From: Gilliamella sp. ESL0441
GTDB taxonomy: Bacteria > Pseudomonadota > Gammaproteobacteria > Enterobacterales > Orbaceae
Direction: 5' to 3'
Length of the DNA stretch: 64,000 nt
Assembly (NCBI RefSeq): GCF_019469185.1
Contig: NZ_CP048264.1
Span: 558,001 to 622,000, forward strand
Program-made: the position numbers and the translations under genes
Notes under the pieces: generated by a model
The model's database searches: none
What the model was told of the DNA's origin: nothing
The model's input: only the letters and a program-made list of their open reading frames with translations
Shown: positions 9,264 to 19,187 of the stretch, piece after piece
Layout: each line of letters starts with the position of its first letter
How positions within the stretch are numbered: the stretch's first letter is position 1

Positions 9264-10667
9264 ATGAATTCAGTTGCTCCTATTGTTGATGTGTTACAAG
9301 GCAAAATTGCTGTTGGTAGCACTATTTCTGTTCAAGGCTGGGTAAGAACGCGCCGTGATTCGAAAGCCGGTATTTCATTTCTAGCTGTTTATGATGGCTC
9401 ATGCTTTGATCCTATTCAAGCTGTTATAGAAAAAGATCTGCCAAATTATGAACAAGATATTTTACGGTTAACAGCAGGCTGCTCAGTTAAAGTAACGGGT
9501 AAAGTTGTTGAATCTCCGGGACAAGGACAAAAATACGAGCTACAAGCAACACAAGTTGAGGTTTATGGCTTTGTTGATGATCCTGAAACGTACCCAATGG
9601 CTGCTAAACGTCACTCAATTGAATATTTGCGAGAAGTTGCTCATTTAAGAGCAAGAACCAATATTGTTGGCGCGATTACACGTGTGCGTCATACATTAGC
9701 GCAAGCCATTCACCAGTTTTTTGATGAACGAGGCTTTTTTTGGCTTTCTACGCCAATTATTACCGCATCAGATACTGAAGGTGCAGGTGAAATGTTCCGA
9801 GTCTCCACTCTTGATATGTTAAATCTGCCTAAAACAGACAAGGGGAAAGTCGATTTTGATAAAGATTTTTTCGGAAAAGAAGCTTTTTTAACGGTATCAG
9901 GGCAATTAAATGCAGAAACCTATGCTTGTGCATTGTCTAAAGTTTATACTTTTGGGCCAACATTTAGAGCTGAAAATTCCAATACAACACGCCATTTAGC
10001 TGAATTTTGGATGATGGAACCTGAAGTTGCGTTTGCTGATTTGAATGATAATGCAAAACTTGCAGAAGATATGTTGAAGTATGTCTTTAAAACCGTACTT
10101 GAAAAACGTGCTGATGATATGCAATTTTTTGCTCAGCATATCGATAAAGAGGCAATTAATCGTTTAGAAAACTTTATTAATGCCGATTTTGCTCAAGTTG
10201 ATTACACCGATGCCATTACTATTTTACAAAACTGTGATGCCAAATTTGAAAATCCAGTGAGTTGGGGAATCGATTTAGCATCAGAACATGAGCGTTATTT
10301 AGCTGAACAACATTTTAAAGCGCCAGTCGTTGTTAAAAATTATCCAAAAGATATCAAAGCATTTTATATGCGTATGAATGACGACGGTAAAACTGTGGCT
10401 GCAATGGATGTGTTAGCGCCAGGTATTGGCGAAATCATTGGCGGATCGCAACGTGAAGAGCGTTTAGATATGTTAGATAAGCGCATGGACGAAATGGGGC
10501 TTAAAAAAGAAGATTATTGGTGGTACCGTGATTTACGTCGATATGGTACTGTTCCTCATTCTGGATTCGGTCTTGGATTTGAGCGCTTAATTGTTTATGT
10601 CACTGGTGTACAAAACGTAAGGGATGTCATCCCATTCCCAAGAACACCACGAAATGCAAATTTTTAA
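9264..10667 (+). CDS. asnS: Asparaginyl-tRNA synthetase
   Basis: 467 residues, the E. coli AsnRS length. An N-terminal OB-fold anticodon-binding domain (about 15-110, [11 protein letters not shown]) precedes the class II catalytic domain. Motif 2 is [25 protein letters not shown], and motif 3 is GFGLGFERL near the C-terminus. It charges tRNA-Asn with asparagine and ATP in the cytoplasm. It is an essential housekeeping gene and stands alone here, ahead of the porin pair, as asnS stands ahead of ompF in E. coli. That shared neighbourhood supports vertical inheritance. Confidence 0.97.
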   Translation: MNSVAPIVDVLQGKIAVGSTISVQGWVRTRRDSKAGISFLAVYDGSCFDPIQAVIEKDLPNYEQDILRLTAGCSVKVTGKVVESPGQGQKYELQATQVEVYGFVDDPETYPMAAKRHSIEYLREVAHLRARTNIVGAITRVRHTLAQAIHQFFDERGFFWLSTPIITASDTEGAGEMFRVSTLDMLNLPKTDKGKVDFDKDFFGKEAFLTVSGQLNAETYACALSKVYTFGPTFRAENSNTTRHLAEFWMMEPEVAFADLNDNAKLAEDMLKYVFKTVLEKRADDMQFFAQHIDKEAINRLENFINADFAQVDYTDAITILQNCDAKFENPVSWGIDLASEHERYLAEQHFKAPVVVKNYPKDIKAFYMRMNDDGKTVAAMDVLAPGIGEIIGGSQREERLDMLDKRMDEMGLKKEDYWWYRDLRRYGTVPHSGFGLGFERLIVYVTGVQNVRDVIPFPRTPRNANF

Positions 10668-10826
10668 CCGAATAAAATTAGGTAACAATTTTTGGCAGTT
10701 ATGATAAATCGCAAATTAAGTAAAAAGCAAAAAATGTATAAATAATAGGCAAACGAGCTAATTTTAGTTATTAGACATCATAATTAACGAAAAGTTCACT
10801 TGCTTTTAAAAAATTTTTATACATAA

Positions 10827-10842
10827 TTTACGGTACTGTAAA
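10827..10842. promoter_or_regulatory. Near-palindrome upstream of porin 1
   Basis: TTTACGGTACTGTAAA reads the same on both strands except for one symmetric pair. It lies about 115 bases upstream of the porin start. The GTAAA half-site also appears in a dyad upstream of porin 2 (12214-12231), which suggests a shared regulator (inference). Confidence 0.35.
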
Positions 10843-10851
10843 AAGTAGATG

Positions 10852-10873
10852 AAAATAATAGAAATATTATTTT
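10852..10873. promoter_or_regulatory. AT-rich inverted repeat upstream of porin 1
   Basis: AAAATAATA (10852-10860) and TATTATTTT (10865-10873) are perfect 9-base arms around GAAA. It could be an operator or a leader hairpin. Its composition makes chance occurrence possible. Confidence 0.25.
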
Positions 10874-10954
10874 TGGATGAATAATCATTGTACAAAAATA
10901 GTCACTCATTTTTTTATGAAGTGTCTTTTAAAAAAACAACCATGAGGGTAAGAA

Positions 10955-12085
10955 ATGAAACGTAATCTATTAGCAATCGCTATTCCAGCACTTTTAGCTG
11001 CTGCTGGCGCAAATGCATCTATCGAAGTTTGGAATAAAGATGGCAACAAAGTTGACTTTTACGGTCGAGTAAAAGCTGCTAACCACATCACTGATCGTGG
11101 TCAAGAAGGCGAAGGTGATGATACATCTGCTCGTTTAGGTATGTCTGGTCAAACTCAAATTACTGACTGGTTATCTGGCTATGGTCGTTGGGAATATGAA
11201 GCTAAAGCAGGTAAAGATTCTAGCAATGAAGTACGTTATGCATTTGCTGGATTAAATTTTGGTGATTTAGGTTCTTTCGATTATGGTCGTAACGATGGCG
11301 TATTAAAAGCAATCACTGCATATACCGATGTATTACCAGAATTTGGTGGCGATGCATCTAACAATGGTTGGAACGTGCTTTCTGCTCGTACTAAAGCTGT
11401 AGCGACTTACCGTAATAATAACCTATTCGGTTTATATGATGACATTAGCTTTGCATTACAATATGCTGATAATGGTGATAATTCAGATACTACGGACTCT
11501 ATCAAAAAAGATAAAAGTCGTGAGGCATATGGTGCAAATTTAGAATGGCGTTTATTTGATACAGGCTTAACTGCTGGTGCTGGTTATGCTCAATCAACTG
11601 TTAAAGATTTACGTCATAGTACTTGGGCAACAGGTGTCAAGTATGATAACTATAATTTATACTTAGGTGCTAACTACTTCCAAAGTAAAGTGAAAGATAG
11701 TTATATCAATCACCACGGGGAAGAAGCAGATATCAAAATTAAAGGTTTTGAATTAGTTGCTCAGTATGGTATCGAGTTAGAAGTTGGTCGTTTAACACCT
11801 TCTGTAGCTTATGTGAATCATAAAATTCGTAATGGATATCAATCTGCAGCGAGCCATAAACTTTATAATAGAGACAGCAGCTCACCAATGGCTAAATACG
11901 TGTCTGTAGGTGCTACTTATGATCTTAATAAAAATTTCAGTGCTATTGTAGAATATAAATTTAATCTACTTGACCATAAAGACATTGGTGCTGAAATGAA
12001 TACAGTTAAAAATCGTAGTCATAAGAAAGTTAATAATCCAGGTACAAAAGATGTATTGGGTGTTGGTTTAATTTACCAATTCTAA
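10955..12085 (+). CDS. Trimeric general porin, OmpC/OmpF type (copy 1)
   Basis: 376 residues. A signal peptide (MKRNLLAIAIPALLAAAGANA) precedes a mature start SIEVWNKDGNKVDFYGRV, the classical enterobacterial porin beginning. The body is rich in alternating beta strands, contains the FAGLNFGDLGSFDYGRNDG loop-3 constriction region, and ends in LIYQF with the terminal Phe needed for BAM insertion. It should form a 16-strand outer-membrane channel for small hydrophilic solutes. A strong copy of the same leader and first strands occurs in the next gene, so the two are tandem duplicates. Good RBS (GAGGGTAAG) upstream. A rho-independent terminator follows. Confidence 0.93.
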   Translation: MKRNLLAIAIPALLAAAGANASIEVWNKDGNKVDFYGRVKAANHITDRGQEGEGDDTSARLGMSGQTQITDWLSGYGRWEYEAKAGKDSSNEVRYAFAGLNFGDLGSFDYGRNDGVLKAITAYTDVLPEFGGDASNNGWNVLSARTKAVATYRNNNLFGLYDDISFALQYADNGDNSDTTDSIKKDKSREAYGANLEWRLFDTGLTAGAGYAQSTVKDLRHSTWATGVKYDNYNLYLGANYFQSKVKDSYINHHGEEADIKIKGFELVAQYGIELEVGRLTPSVAYVNHKIRNGYQSAASHKLYNRDSSSPMAKYVSVGATYDLNKNFSAIVEYKFNLLDHKDIGAEMNTVKNRSHKKVNNPGTKDVLGVGLIYQF

Positions 12086-12103
12086 TTTCCTCTTTGTATC
12101 TTG

Positions 12104-12129
12104 AAAAAAGGCACTTAGGTGCCTTTTTT
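12104..12129 (+). terminator. Rho-independent terminator of porin 1
   Basis: GGCAC/GTGCC stem with TTAG loop (12110-12123), extended by A6/T6 flanks and followed by the T run. Confidence 0.85.
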
Positions 12130-12213
12130 ATCGCCATTTAAACACTTTTCCGTCTAAAAACACATTTTATGCTTAAAACTAATTTAGTGCAGAGACTAAA
12201 ATAGCTTTAAACA

Positions 12214-12231
12214 AGTAAAGATTACTTTACT
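12214..12231. promoter_or_regulatory. Inverted repeat upstream of porin 2
   Basis: AGTAAAG (12214-12220) and CTTTACT (12225-12231) are perfect 7-base arms around ATTA. One of three dyads packed into the promoter region of porin 2; see also 12269-12286 and 12303-12319. Confidence 0.35.
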
Positions 12232-12268
12232 ACCATAATTATATATACAATATAAGCATAAAAATTCT

Positions 12269-12286
12269 ATATCTAACGTTAGATAT
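12269..12286. promoter_or_regulatory. Perfect 18-bp palindrome upstream of porin 2
   Basis: ATATCTAACGTTAGATAT is its own reverse complement over all 18 bases, about 100 bases before the porin 2 start. It has the size and form of a dimeric repressor or activator operator. The regulator is unknown; the sequence does not resemble an OmpR box as I know it. Confidence 0.5.
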
Positions 12287-12302
12287 CACAGAAATAATAT
12301 AG

Positions 12303-12319
12303 TCGCTAAATATTAGCGA
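12303..12319 (+). promoter_or_regulatory. Hairpin in the probable 5' leader of porin 2
   Basis: TCGCTAA (12303-12309) pairs perfectly with TTAGCGA (12313-12319) around ATA. Lying ~65 bases before the start codon, it may form in the mRNA leader (stability or small-RNA control), or act as a DNA site. Confidence 0.35.
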
Positions 12320-12384
12320 TTATTTATTGGTCGAGAGCAAATTAATTTGCATCTTTAATAATAAATACCTACGAGGGTAACAAA

Positions 12385-13527
12385 ATGAAACGTAATCTAT
12401 TAGCAATCGCTATTCCTGCGCTTTTAATTGCAGGTACAGCAAGCGCTTCTATTGAAGTGTGGAATAAAGACGGTAATAAAGTTGACTTTTATGGTCGAGT
12501 TTATGCATTAAATTATATTACTGACCGTAATAACCAAACAGGCGAAGGTGATAAAACGACTGCACGTCTAGGTATGTCTGGTCAAACTCAAGTTACTGAC
12601 TGGCTATCTGGTTATGGACGTTGGGAATATGAAGCGAAAACGGGTAAAGATGCGGATAATGAAACTCGTTATGCATTTGCTGGTTTAAACTTTGGTGATT
12701 TTGGTTCATTTGATTATGGTCGTAATGACGGTGTACTAAAAACCTTAACTTCTTATACCGACGTTTTACCAGAGTTTGGTGGTGATGCATCAAATAATGA
12801 TATTTATGCATTAACTGCACGTACTAAAGCTGTAGCGACTTACCGTAACTCAGACTTCTTTGGTCTTGTAGATGGTTTACGTTTTGCTGTTCAATATGCA
12901 GATAATGGTGACAATAGCTCAACTCGTAAATTAAATACAGTTGACCATAACAATGGACATGATAGCGCTGAAGCATGGGGTTCTGTTATTGATTGGGATG
13001 TACTTGATACCGGTTTATCTGTCGGTGCTGGTTATGCTCAAACAGGTGGTCACAAAGATGCTAAAGCATGGTCAGCAGGTATTAAATACGACAATAATAA
13101 TGTGTATTTAGCTGCGCTTTATATTCAAGGTAAACAAAAATATGGTTGGGATAATGGATCGTCTACTAGCAATGCGGATGATTTAAAAACTAAAGGTTTT
13201 GAACTTGTTGCACAATATGGAATTGACTTCGATATTGGTCGTTTAACTCCATCAGTTGCATATGTTCAACATAAAGTTAAAGATGCTTCAAGCTTATCAG
13301 GTGATGCAGGGCTTAAAGGTAATGACCTTGTTAAATATGTTGATGTTGGTTTAACTTATGCATTCAACAAAAACTTACAAGCTATTGTTGATTACAAAAT
13401 CAATTTATTAGATAAAGATGATATTGGTGCACGTCGTGCTCTATATGATAATAGCACATTTAGCAAATCAGAAATTAAAGCGACAACAAAAGATACCGTT
13501 GCACTTGGTTTAATTTATCAATTCTAA
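12385..13527 (+). CDS. Trimeric general porin, OmpC/OmpF type (copy 2)
   Basis: 380 residues. The first 11 residues of the signal peptide and most of the first 120 mature residues are the same as in copy 1; divergence is concentrated in the later extracellular-loop segments and in the C-terminal third, as expected for duplicated porins under surface selection. Signal peptide cleaves near TASA/SIEV. It ends LGLIYQF with the terminal Phe. The two genes share the pattern RBS-porin-terminator, but their upstream regions differ, which suggests different expression conditions (inference). Confidence 0.93.
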   Translation: MKRNLLAIAIPALLIAGTASASIEVWNKDGNKVDFYGRVYALNYITDRNNQTGEGDKTTARLGMSGQTQVTDWLSGYGRWEYEAKTGKDADNETRYAFAGLNFGDFGSFDYGRNDGVLKTLTSYTDVLPEFGGDASNNDIYALTARTKAVATYRNSDFFGLVDGLRFAVQYADNGDNSSTRKLNTVDHNNGHDSAEAWGSVIDWDVLDTGLSVGAGYAQTGGHKDAKAWSAGIKYDNNNVYLAALYIQGKQKYGWDNGSSTSNADDLKTKGFELVAQYGIDFDIGRLTPSVAYVQHKVKDASSLSGDAGLKGNDLVKYVDVGLTYAFNKNLQAIVDYKINLLDKDDIGARRALYDNSTFSKSEIKATTKDTVALGLIYQF

Positions 13528-13550
13528 TTGATTGCAATTTAATACTTTGG

Positions 13551-13572
13551 AAGGCACTTCGGTGCCTTTTTT
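13551..13572 (+). terminator. Rho-independent terminator of porin 2
   Basis: GGCAC-TTCG-GTGCC stem with the extra-stable UUCG tetraloop, followed by T6. The stem is the same as that of porin 1 with a different loop. Confidence 0.88.
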
Positions 13573-13660
13573 ATTGTCTCTAATTCAATCAAATAAAACT
13601 TGTATTTTATTATATACTCTGCTAAAAACAGACAAGATAATAATAGATTAGGACAACATT

Positions 13661-14119
13661 ATGCGTTATACCACTCGTCAACTTCCTGCAAAGAAAAATA
13701 TAGCTTTAGTCGCACATGATCACTTAAAAGAATCATTATTAAATTGGTGTAAACGAAATCGAGACGAGCTTTCACATCATCATTTATGTGGTACCGGAAC
13801 CACTGGGACATTAATTAAAAAAGAAACAGGTCTAAATATTAAACCTATGCTTAGCGGTCCTATGGGTGGCGATCAACAAATTGGGGCACTAATTGCCGAA
13901 GGAAAAATTGATATTCTTATCTTTTTTTGGGATCCACTCAATGCAGTGCCACACGATCCTGATGTTAAAGCTTTACTTCGTTTATCAACAGTCTGGAATA
14001 TTCCGGTTGCGACTAATCAAGCAACCGCTAACGCATTGATTCAATCCTCTATTTTCATGCAAGAAGTTGAAATTGAGATTCCTGACTATCAAGGTTACTT
14101 AGCTGAAAGGTTAAAATAA
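13661..14119 (+). CDS. mgsA: Methylglyoxal synthase
   Basis: 152 residues, identical in length to E. coli MgsA. Catalytic Asp71 in GPMGGDQQ, His98 in NAVPHDPD and Asp101 are all present, as is the phosphate-binding GTGTTG. It converts dihydroxyacetone phosphate to methylglyoxal and phosphate, a bypass that relieves sugar-phosphate stress. It abuts mdtH with no gap, so the two are probably co-transcribed. Confidence 0.97.
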   Translation: MRYTTRQLPAKKNIALVAHDHLKESLLNWCKRNRDELSHHHLCGTGTTGTLIKKETGLNIKPMLSGPMGGDQQIGALIAEGKIDILIFFWDPLNAVPHDPDVKALLRLSTVWNIPVATNQATANALIQSSIFMQEVEIEIPDYQGYLAERLK

Positions 14120-15331
14120 ATGCCAATTCCATCCCAAATACGGAAAACAGGTAGGCAAATATTATTATTTGATAATTTGTTTATTGTATTGGGGTTTTAT
14201 ATTGTCTTTCCACTTGTTTCAACTCATTTTGTAAGTGAAATAGGTTGGAGTGCATTATTTGTGGGATTTGCATTGGGATTTCGGCAATTTGTTCAACAAG
14301 GGTTTGGTATTATTGGTGGTGCTATCGCTGATCGATTTGGTGCAAAACCCATGATCATAACTGGTATGTTTTTGCGGTCGATTGGCTTTATTTCAATGGC
14401 TTTAGCAACTGAACACTGGTTATTACTTGTATCTTGCTTATTGTCTGCATTGGGGGGACTGTTATTTGATCCACCTCGAATGGGATTAACCATAAAATTT
14501 ACTAGACCTCACGAACGAGGTAAATTCATATCATTATTAATGATACAAGACAATGCTGGTGCCGTTATTGGCGCACTTATCGGTGGGATTTTAATTGATT
14601 ATGATTTTCACTTAGTTTGTTGGTGTGGTGCCTTTATATTCTTTTTGTGTGGGATGTTTAATATCTTCTTTTTACCTGCTTATCATATTTCAATTGGTAA
14701 AGCACCTATCATTAATGGTATAAAAATGGTATTAAAAGATAAAAAATTTACCCGTTATGTTCTTACTTTAACTGGTTATTATGTGTTATGGGTACAGATT
14801 ATGTTAATGCTGCCTTTAACTATTACCAACATTTCAGGTAGTCCAAGTTATGTTAAATGGATGTATGCAATTCAAGCTGGTTTATCCCTTATATTGTTAT
14901 ATCCGCTTGCAAGATTTAGTGAACGATATTTTAGATTAGATCAGCGTCTCAAATTTGGTCTGTTATTAATGTCATTTGGATTTATAATCATTGGTTTTAC
15001 AACAAAATTATCAATACTACTTTCATTAATTGCTTTATTCTATTTAGGTGCCATTATTGCTGAACCGGCAAGGGAAACTTTATCTACAGTGCTTAGCAAT
15101 CCCAAAGCAAAAGGTAGCTATATGGGGTTTAGTCGGTTAGGGCTTGCTATAGGAGGATTTGTAGGTTATACCGGTGCCGGCTGGCTATATGATATTGCTA
15201 TACGAATAGGGTTTCCACATTTACCATGGATAATATTAACGTTAATAGGATTGATAACCTTTGGTTATCTACAATTTCAATTTAAAGATGAGCCTCCAAT
15301 GCCACGAGTTAAAATGAAGAAAATTGGTTAA
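14120..15331 (+). CDS. mdtH: MFS multidrug efflux transporter MdtH
   Basis: 403 residues with twelve predicted membrane segments. It follows E. coli MdtH closely: [42 protein letters not shown] (the MFS motif A region), [19 protein letters not shown] (motif C-like, antiporter), [32 protein letters not shown] and [11 protein letters not shown] proton-driven drug exporter by family knowledge. Starts directly after the mgsA stop. Its last 23 bases overlap the 3' end of convergent yafJ. Confidence 0.93.
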   Translation: MPIPSQIRKTGRQILLFDNLFIVLGFYIVFPLVSTHFVSEIGWSALFVGFALGFRQFVQQGFGIIGGAIADRFGAKPMIITGMFLRSIGFISMALATEHWLLLVSCLLSALGGLLFDPPRMGLTIKFTRPHERGKFISLLMIQDNAGAVIGALIGGILIDYDFHLVCWCGAFIFFLCGMFNIFFLPAYHISIGKAPIINGIKMVLKDKKFTRYVLTLTGYYVLWVQIMLMLPLTITNISGSPSYVKWMYAIQAGLSLILLYPLARFSERYFRLDQRLKFGLLLMSFGFIIIGFTTKLSILLSLIALFYLGAIIAEPARETLSTVLSNPKAKGSYMGFSRLGLAIGGFVGYTGAGWLYDIAIRIGFPHLPWIILTLIGLITFGYLQFQFKDEPPMPRVKMKKIG

Positions 15332-16088
15332 TCTCACCTTTGTTAAATAAAATCGCTTCTCCTGTATTTAATTTGAACCATGTTTCATTGGAAGTTAAGG
15401 GTAAAGTCGAAATGATTGTGACGATATCATTAGGCGTAGTATGTTTGTGAAAGTCAATTTCAACATCTTCATCAAGAAGTTTAGCTTTCCCGAAAGGTGC
15501 TTTGCGGGTTATCCAATGTAAATCAGTTGAGCAATAAGCAAAAACATATTGACCGTCAGAGAGTAACATATTAAATACCCCAAGTTGGCTTAGTTTATCT
15601 GCGCATTGCTTGATACAACTGAACACTTCGATATCATTATTGGGTTTTTGAGGATATTTCTGATGGAGTTGATTAATTAGGTAGCAAAAGGCATATTCAC
15701 TATCAGTAAGACCTACAGGTTCAAATATCCCCATATCGAGATCTTCATAACCGGTTAATTGTCCATTATGGGCAAAAGTCCAATTTTTTCCCCATAACTC
15801 ACGCGTAAAGGGATGTGTATTTTCAAGTGCTACACCTCCTCGATTTGCTTGGCGAATATGGGCTATGACTGCTTTGGACTTTATTGGATACTGTTGAACA
15901 AGTCTGGCAATAGGCGAATAACTGCAAGGTTCAGGATCTTTGAATGTACGGCATCCCTTACCTTCATAGAAAGTAATACCCCACCCATCTTTATGGGGAC
16001 CTTTGTCGCCCCCTCGTTTGACTAAACTGGTAAAACTAAAACAGATATCCGTTGGTACATTTGCACTCATGCCCAATAATTCGCACAT
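15309..16088 (-). CDS. yafJ: YafJ-type class II glutamine amidotransferase-like protein
   Basis: 259 residues. Met is followed by Cys2 ([19 protein letters not shown]), the N-terminal nucleophile of class II amidotransferases after Met removal. Further signatures: [34 protein letters not shown] and FAHNGQL. These match E. coli YafJ along the whole length. The family has only the glutaminase half, so it probably hydrolyses a gamma-glutamyl amide; the physiological substrate is not established. The start abuts the gmhA stop, giving a gmhA-yafJ operon as in E. coli, and the 3' end overlaps mdtH. Confidence 0.92.
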   Translation of the reverse strand: MCELLGMSANVPTDICFSFTSLVKRGGDKGPHKDGWGITFYEGKGCRTFKDPEPCSYSPIARLVQQYPIKSKAVIAHIRQANRGGVALENTHPFTRELWGKNWTFAHNGQLTGYEDLDMGIFEPVGLTDSEYAFCYLINQLHQKYPQKPNNDIEVFSCIKQCADKLSQLGVFNMLLSDGQYVFAYCSTDLHWITRKAPFGKAKLLDEDVEIDFHKHTTPNDIVTIISTLPLTSNETWFKLNTGEAILFNKGEINQFSSF

Positions 16089-16667
16089 TTATTTGCTCAT
16101 CTCTTTTTCAATTAATAAAATTAAAATATGTATTACTTTAATATGAATTTCCTGAACCCGATCAGCATAACCAAAATGAGGGACACGAATGTCAACATCG
16201 GCAAGCCCATTCATTTTTCCGCCATCTTTTCCGGTTAATGTGATGATTTTCATTCCTTTTTGCTTTGCAACTTCAATTGCTTTTAATACATTAATTGAGT
16301 TCCCTGAAGTTGAAATACCTAACAGTACATCGCCTTTTTGTCCTACACCTTCAACATAACGAGAAAAAATTGAATCAAATCCAAAATCATTACCCACACA
16401 CGAAATATGACTGACATCGGATATTGCGATAGCTGGATAAGCTGGGCGATTATCACGAAACCGTCCGGTTAACTCTTCAGCAAAATGCATTGCATCACAG
16501 TGAGAACCTCCGTTACCACATGATAGCACTTTACCGCCATGTTTAAATGATTCCGCAATTAAGATTGCGGCATCTTGAATATGTTCAAGATTTTTATTGT
16601 TGGAAATAAAATTAGTTAAAACATCAACAGCTTGATTTAACTCATGTCGAATATTATCAATATACAT
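16089..16667 (-). CDS. gmhA: Sedoheptulose 7-phosphate isomerase
   Basis: 192 residues, the E. coli GmhA length. SIS-domain fold with [19 protein letters not shown], the [11 protein letters not shown] loop, [19 protein letters not shown] and a C-terminal catalytic His in [11 protein letters not shown]. It makes D-glycero-D-manno-heptose 7-phosphate, the first step of ADP-heptose synthesis for the LPS core. HldE, acting later in the pathway, is encoded at 23.9 kb. First gene of a leftward operon with yafJ. Confidence 0.95.
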   Translation of the reverse strand: MYIDNIRHELNQAVDVLTNFISNNKNLEHIQDAAILIAESFKHGGKVLSCGNGGSHCDAMHFAEELTGRFRDNRPAYPAIAISDVSHISCVGNDFGFDSIFSRYVEGVGQKGDVLLGISTSGNSINVLKAIEVAKQKGMKIITLTGKDGGKMNGLADVDIRVPHFGYADRVQEIHIKVIHILILLIEKEMSK

Positions 16668-17045
16668 CGAAATTACCTCTAAATAAATTCTAATGATTAT
16701 TGTAATTCGTTGAAAATTGCTTGCAAGAAATAAAAATTAATTTTAATTCATTGTGAGACATTCAATAACCTATTAAATCAATTTAATCTAGTAAAAGGAC
16801 TGTCAATTTAAACAAATCTATTAAATTGTTTTTTTTATAACTAGTTGTTATCAATCTAAATTTAGTTGTAACGTTTTACTTGATTAAAATCATTTTTGAT
16901 CAAAGATAATTTGAAGTAAAGATCTTGTATGTAACGTTATTTGCTAATAGGAGAAGTCTGCAGTTTGTGATACAATTTGATAGTTATTTTTTCACGAATA
17001 AAGATAGTGAAATTGCATTTAAAAATCAATTGATAAGGAATTAGT
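16668..17045. other. Divergent promoter region gmhA / ribH
   Basis: 378 bases with no gene. It contains two copies of TGTAACGTT (16867-16875 and 16930-16938) and the FNR-like site listed separately. I looked for an FMN riboswitch in front of ribH and do not find its conserved G-rich core. Confidence 0.5.
16880..16893. promoter_or_regulatory. FNR-like box between gmhA and ribH
   Basis: TTGAT-TAAA-ATCAT matches the FNR consensus TTGAT-N4-ATCAA at nine of ten fixed positions. It lies about 150 bases upstream of ribH. A second TTGATCAA motif follows at 16896. Possible oxygen-responsive control; untested. Confidence 0.3.
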
Positions 17046-17516
17046 ATGCAAACTATTGAAGCTAAAGTTATCGCACCAAAAGCAAAAGTTGCCATTATTG
17101 TGGCTCGTTTTAATCATTTTATAAATGAGAGTCTTGTTAATGGCGCTACCGATGCACTAAAACGTATTGGACAAGTCGATGATAAAAACATTACCGTCAT
17201 ATGGGTTCCTGGTGCTTATGAAATCCCACTAGCGGCAAAAGTTGCAGCGCAATCCAAAAAATATGATGCAATAGTTGCATTAGGAACAGTGATTCGTGGT
17301 AGTACAGCGCATTTTGACTTTGTTGCTGGCGAGTCAAGTTCAGGTTTATTAAGTGCAAGCCTAGATTATTCGATCCCAGTTGGATTTGGTATTTTAACAA
17401 CCGAATCTATTGAACAAGCTATCGAACGTGCAGGCACAAAAGCGGGTAATAAAGGTGCTGAAGCAGCATTAACTGCGCTTGAAATGCTAAACGTAATTAA
17501 AGCAATTAAGGAGTAA
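17046..17516 (+). CDS. ribH: 6,7-dimethyl-8-ribityllumazine synthase
   Basis: 156 residues, the normal size. Family motifs: [42 protein letters not shown] with the catalytic His at 89, and [17 protein letters not shown] near the C-terminus. It condenses the ribityl-uracil amine with dihydroxybutanone phosphate in the penultimate step of riboflavin synthesis. nusB follows after 4 bases, the same ribH-nusB order as in E. coli; ribD, which precedes it there, is absent. Confidence 0.97.
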   Translation: MQTIEAKVIAPKAKVAIIVARFNHFINESLVNGATDALKRIGQVDDKNITVIWVPGAYEIPLAAKVAAQSKKYDAIVALGTVIRGSTAHFDFVAGESSSGLLSASLDYSIPVGFGILTTESIEQAIERAGTKAGNKGAEAALTALEMLNVIKAIKE

Positions 17517-17520
17517 GTTA

Positions 17521-17940
17521 GTGGCATCAGTCAATCCTCGTCGTCGAGCAAGAGAGTGTGCGGTTCAAGCGATATACTCTTGGCAAGTTTCCCGAAATGA
17601 TCTTGCCGATGTTGAGACAAGTTTTATTGCAGAACAAGATATGAAAGGCGTTGACTCTAAGTATTTTCGAGAACTCTTAAATGGTGTAGGTAAAAATACA
17701 GCAGAGTTAGATGATAAGATGGCGCCGTATCTCACTGAACGTACAGTTGAAGAACTTGGTCTAATCGAATTAGCAATATTGCGAATTGCGCTTTATGAAT
17801 TAACCAAACGCCAAGATGTTCCGTACAAAGTCGTGATTAATGAAGCAATCGATTTAACAAAAACATTTGGTGCAGCTGATAGTCACAAATTTGTTAACGG
17901 TGTTTTAGATAAGATAGCCCCAACCATTCGTACGCGGTAA
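17521..17940 (+). CDS. nusB: Transcription antitermination factor NusB
   Basis: 139 residues, GTG start, as in E. coli NusB (139). All-helical protein with [16 protein letters not shown] at the N-terminus (RNA- and S10-binding face) and [28 protein letters not shown] at the end. With NusE it binds boxA in rRNA leaders and supports processive antitermination. Tightly behind ribH and 21 bases ahead of yfiF; thiL, which follows nusB in E. coli, is not here. Confidence 0.97.
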   Translation: MASVNPRRRARECAVQAIYSWQVSRNDLADVETSFIAEQDMKGVDSKYFRELLNGVGKNTAELDDKMAPYLTERTVEELGLIELAILRIALYELTKRQDVPYKVVINEAIDLTKTFGAADSHKFVNGVLDKIAPTIRTR

Positions 17941-17961
17941 CAGACTAAAAGTGAGATTGAA

Positions 17962-19023
17962 ATGAACAATAATACTGAAAAAAATAAGCCAACCATTTTT
18001 TATGCAAAAAATAGTGAACCCCAAAAACGTTCTCATTCCACTCAGCAAAGAATGATTGGTCGTAAAGATAATTTTAAAAAAGATTCATTTCAGTCTAAAA
18101 ACAAAATTAGACAATCTGTGAATGACCGTATTGAAGTATTTAAACCTAAAACGAATAAAACAGTGACAGAAAAACTGAATCGTGAATTAGAATCAAATAA
18201 ATTTAAGTATGGTCAATTTGTCGAGCATGATTCGCCATGGCAGAAAAAAGTTCGTGATAATGAGCAAACGCCGACTTATGGTTATGATGAATACCGACAA
18301 CGTAAAGAAGAAACTCTGGTTTATAGTGAAAACAGTTGTAAAGCTGTTTTCAAACATCGACGTTCAGCTATCGTCAAATTATTTATTACTCAAGATATGA
18401 CCTATCAGTTTAAAGATTTAATCAGCTGGTTAGTCAATCAACGTTTAGGATATGACGTAGTATCGACCGAACAAATTACTAAAATAACCCAAACTGAACA
18501 TCATGGTGGAATCTGTTTAATCGTTAAAAAACGAATACCAGTCACATTATTTGATTATATCGAAAAAAATAACGGAAAAAATAATGATTGTGTATTAGCA
18601 ATTGATGATGTGAATAATCCCCATAACTTAGGTGGGATTATTCGAAGTGCGGCATTCTATGGGGTAAATGGTGTCATATTGCGTCAGACTAATTTACTTA
18701 ATAGTGGTGCAGCAATGCGTATTGCGGAAGGCGGGATTGAAGCGATTGAGTCGATTAAAAGTGATGATTTTGTTGCTTCGCTTGAGATACTAAAACGACA
18801 TGATTACCAAATTGTAGCGTTACTACCATGTCCGATTAAGTCAATTAAATCAATTGAGTTACACCAAATTAATTTTAATAAAAAAGTCGCTATCGTTATT
18901 TTTCAACAAATTAATCGAAAACTGATAGAATGTGCTGATGTGGTTGTTCATTTACACGGTAATGATAATATGGCTGCATTAAATATTTCTGTTGCAACGG
19001 GCATTTTATTATCTACATTATAA
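17962..19023 (+). CDS. yfiF: YfiF-like SpoU-family RNA methyltransferase homologue with altered SAM motif
   Basis: 353 residues. A lysine/arginine-rich disordered N-terminus (1-115) precedes a substrate-binding domain (about 120-200, ENSCKAVFKHR, TEHHGGICLIVKKR) and a SpoU/TrmH domain. Motif 1 (NPHNLGGIIRSAAFYGV, 219-235) and motif 3 (NISVATGILL, 341-350) are intact and match E. coli YfiF. Motif 2, normally LGxExxGL and part of the SAM-binding knot, reads IVIFQQINRKL (311-321) and lacks its glycines and glutamate. The protein may bind RNA without methylating it, or use SAM poorly (inference). Downstream of nusB in the same direction. Confidence 0.82.
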   Translation: MNNNTEKNKPTIFYAKNSEPQKRSHSTQQRMIGRKDNFKKDSFQSKNKIRQSVNDRIEVFKPKTNKTVTEKLNRELESNKFKYGQFVEHDSPWQKKVRDNEQTPTYGYDEYRQRKEETLVYSENSCKAVFKHRRSAIVKLFITQDMTYQFKDLISWLVNQRLGYDVVSTEQITKITQTEHHGGICLIVKKRIPVTLFDYIEKNNGKNNDCVLAIDDVNNPHNLGGIIRSAAFYGVNGVILRQTNLLNSGAAMRIAEGGIEAIESIKSDDFVASLEILKRHDYQIVALLPCPIKSIKSIELHQINFNKKVAIVIFQQINRKLIECADVVVHLHGNDNMAALNISVATGILLSTL

Positions 19024-19187
19024 CTAAAATTTATCTTTACGTTATTTTTGCTGAAATCATCAATAACGTAAGCGGTTAATAATGATATTTGCTTAAATAT
19101 TGTATATGTTAATTAGCATCAATTGGTTAGAAAATGAATTTTTTTTCTGTACATTGTTAACAAGTTTTAAATGCATTGGTAAGTGGT

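Noticed and set aside
12593..12820. Antisense open frame inside porin 2
   Set aside because: It is a shadow of the porin reading frame (His/Asn-rich composition from antisense codons), with no RBS or family likeness.
16668..17045. Possible FMN riboswitch before ribH
   Set aside because: The conserved G-rich RFN core is not present; the region is simply AT-rich with short repeats.
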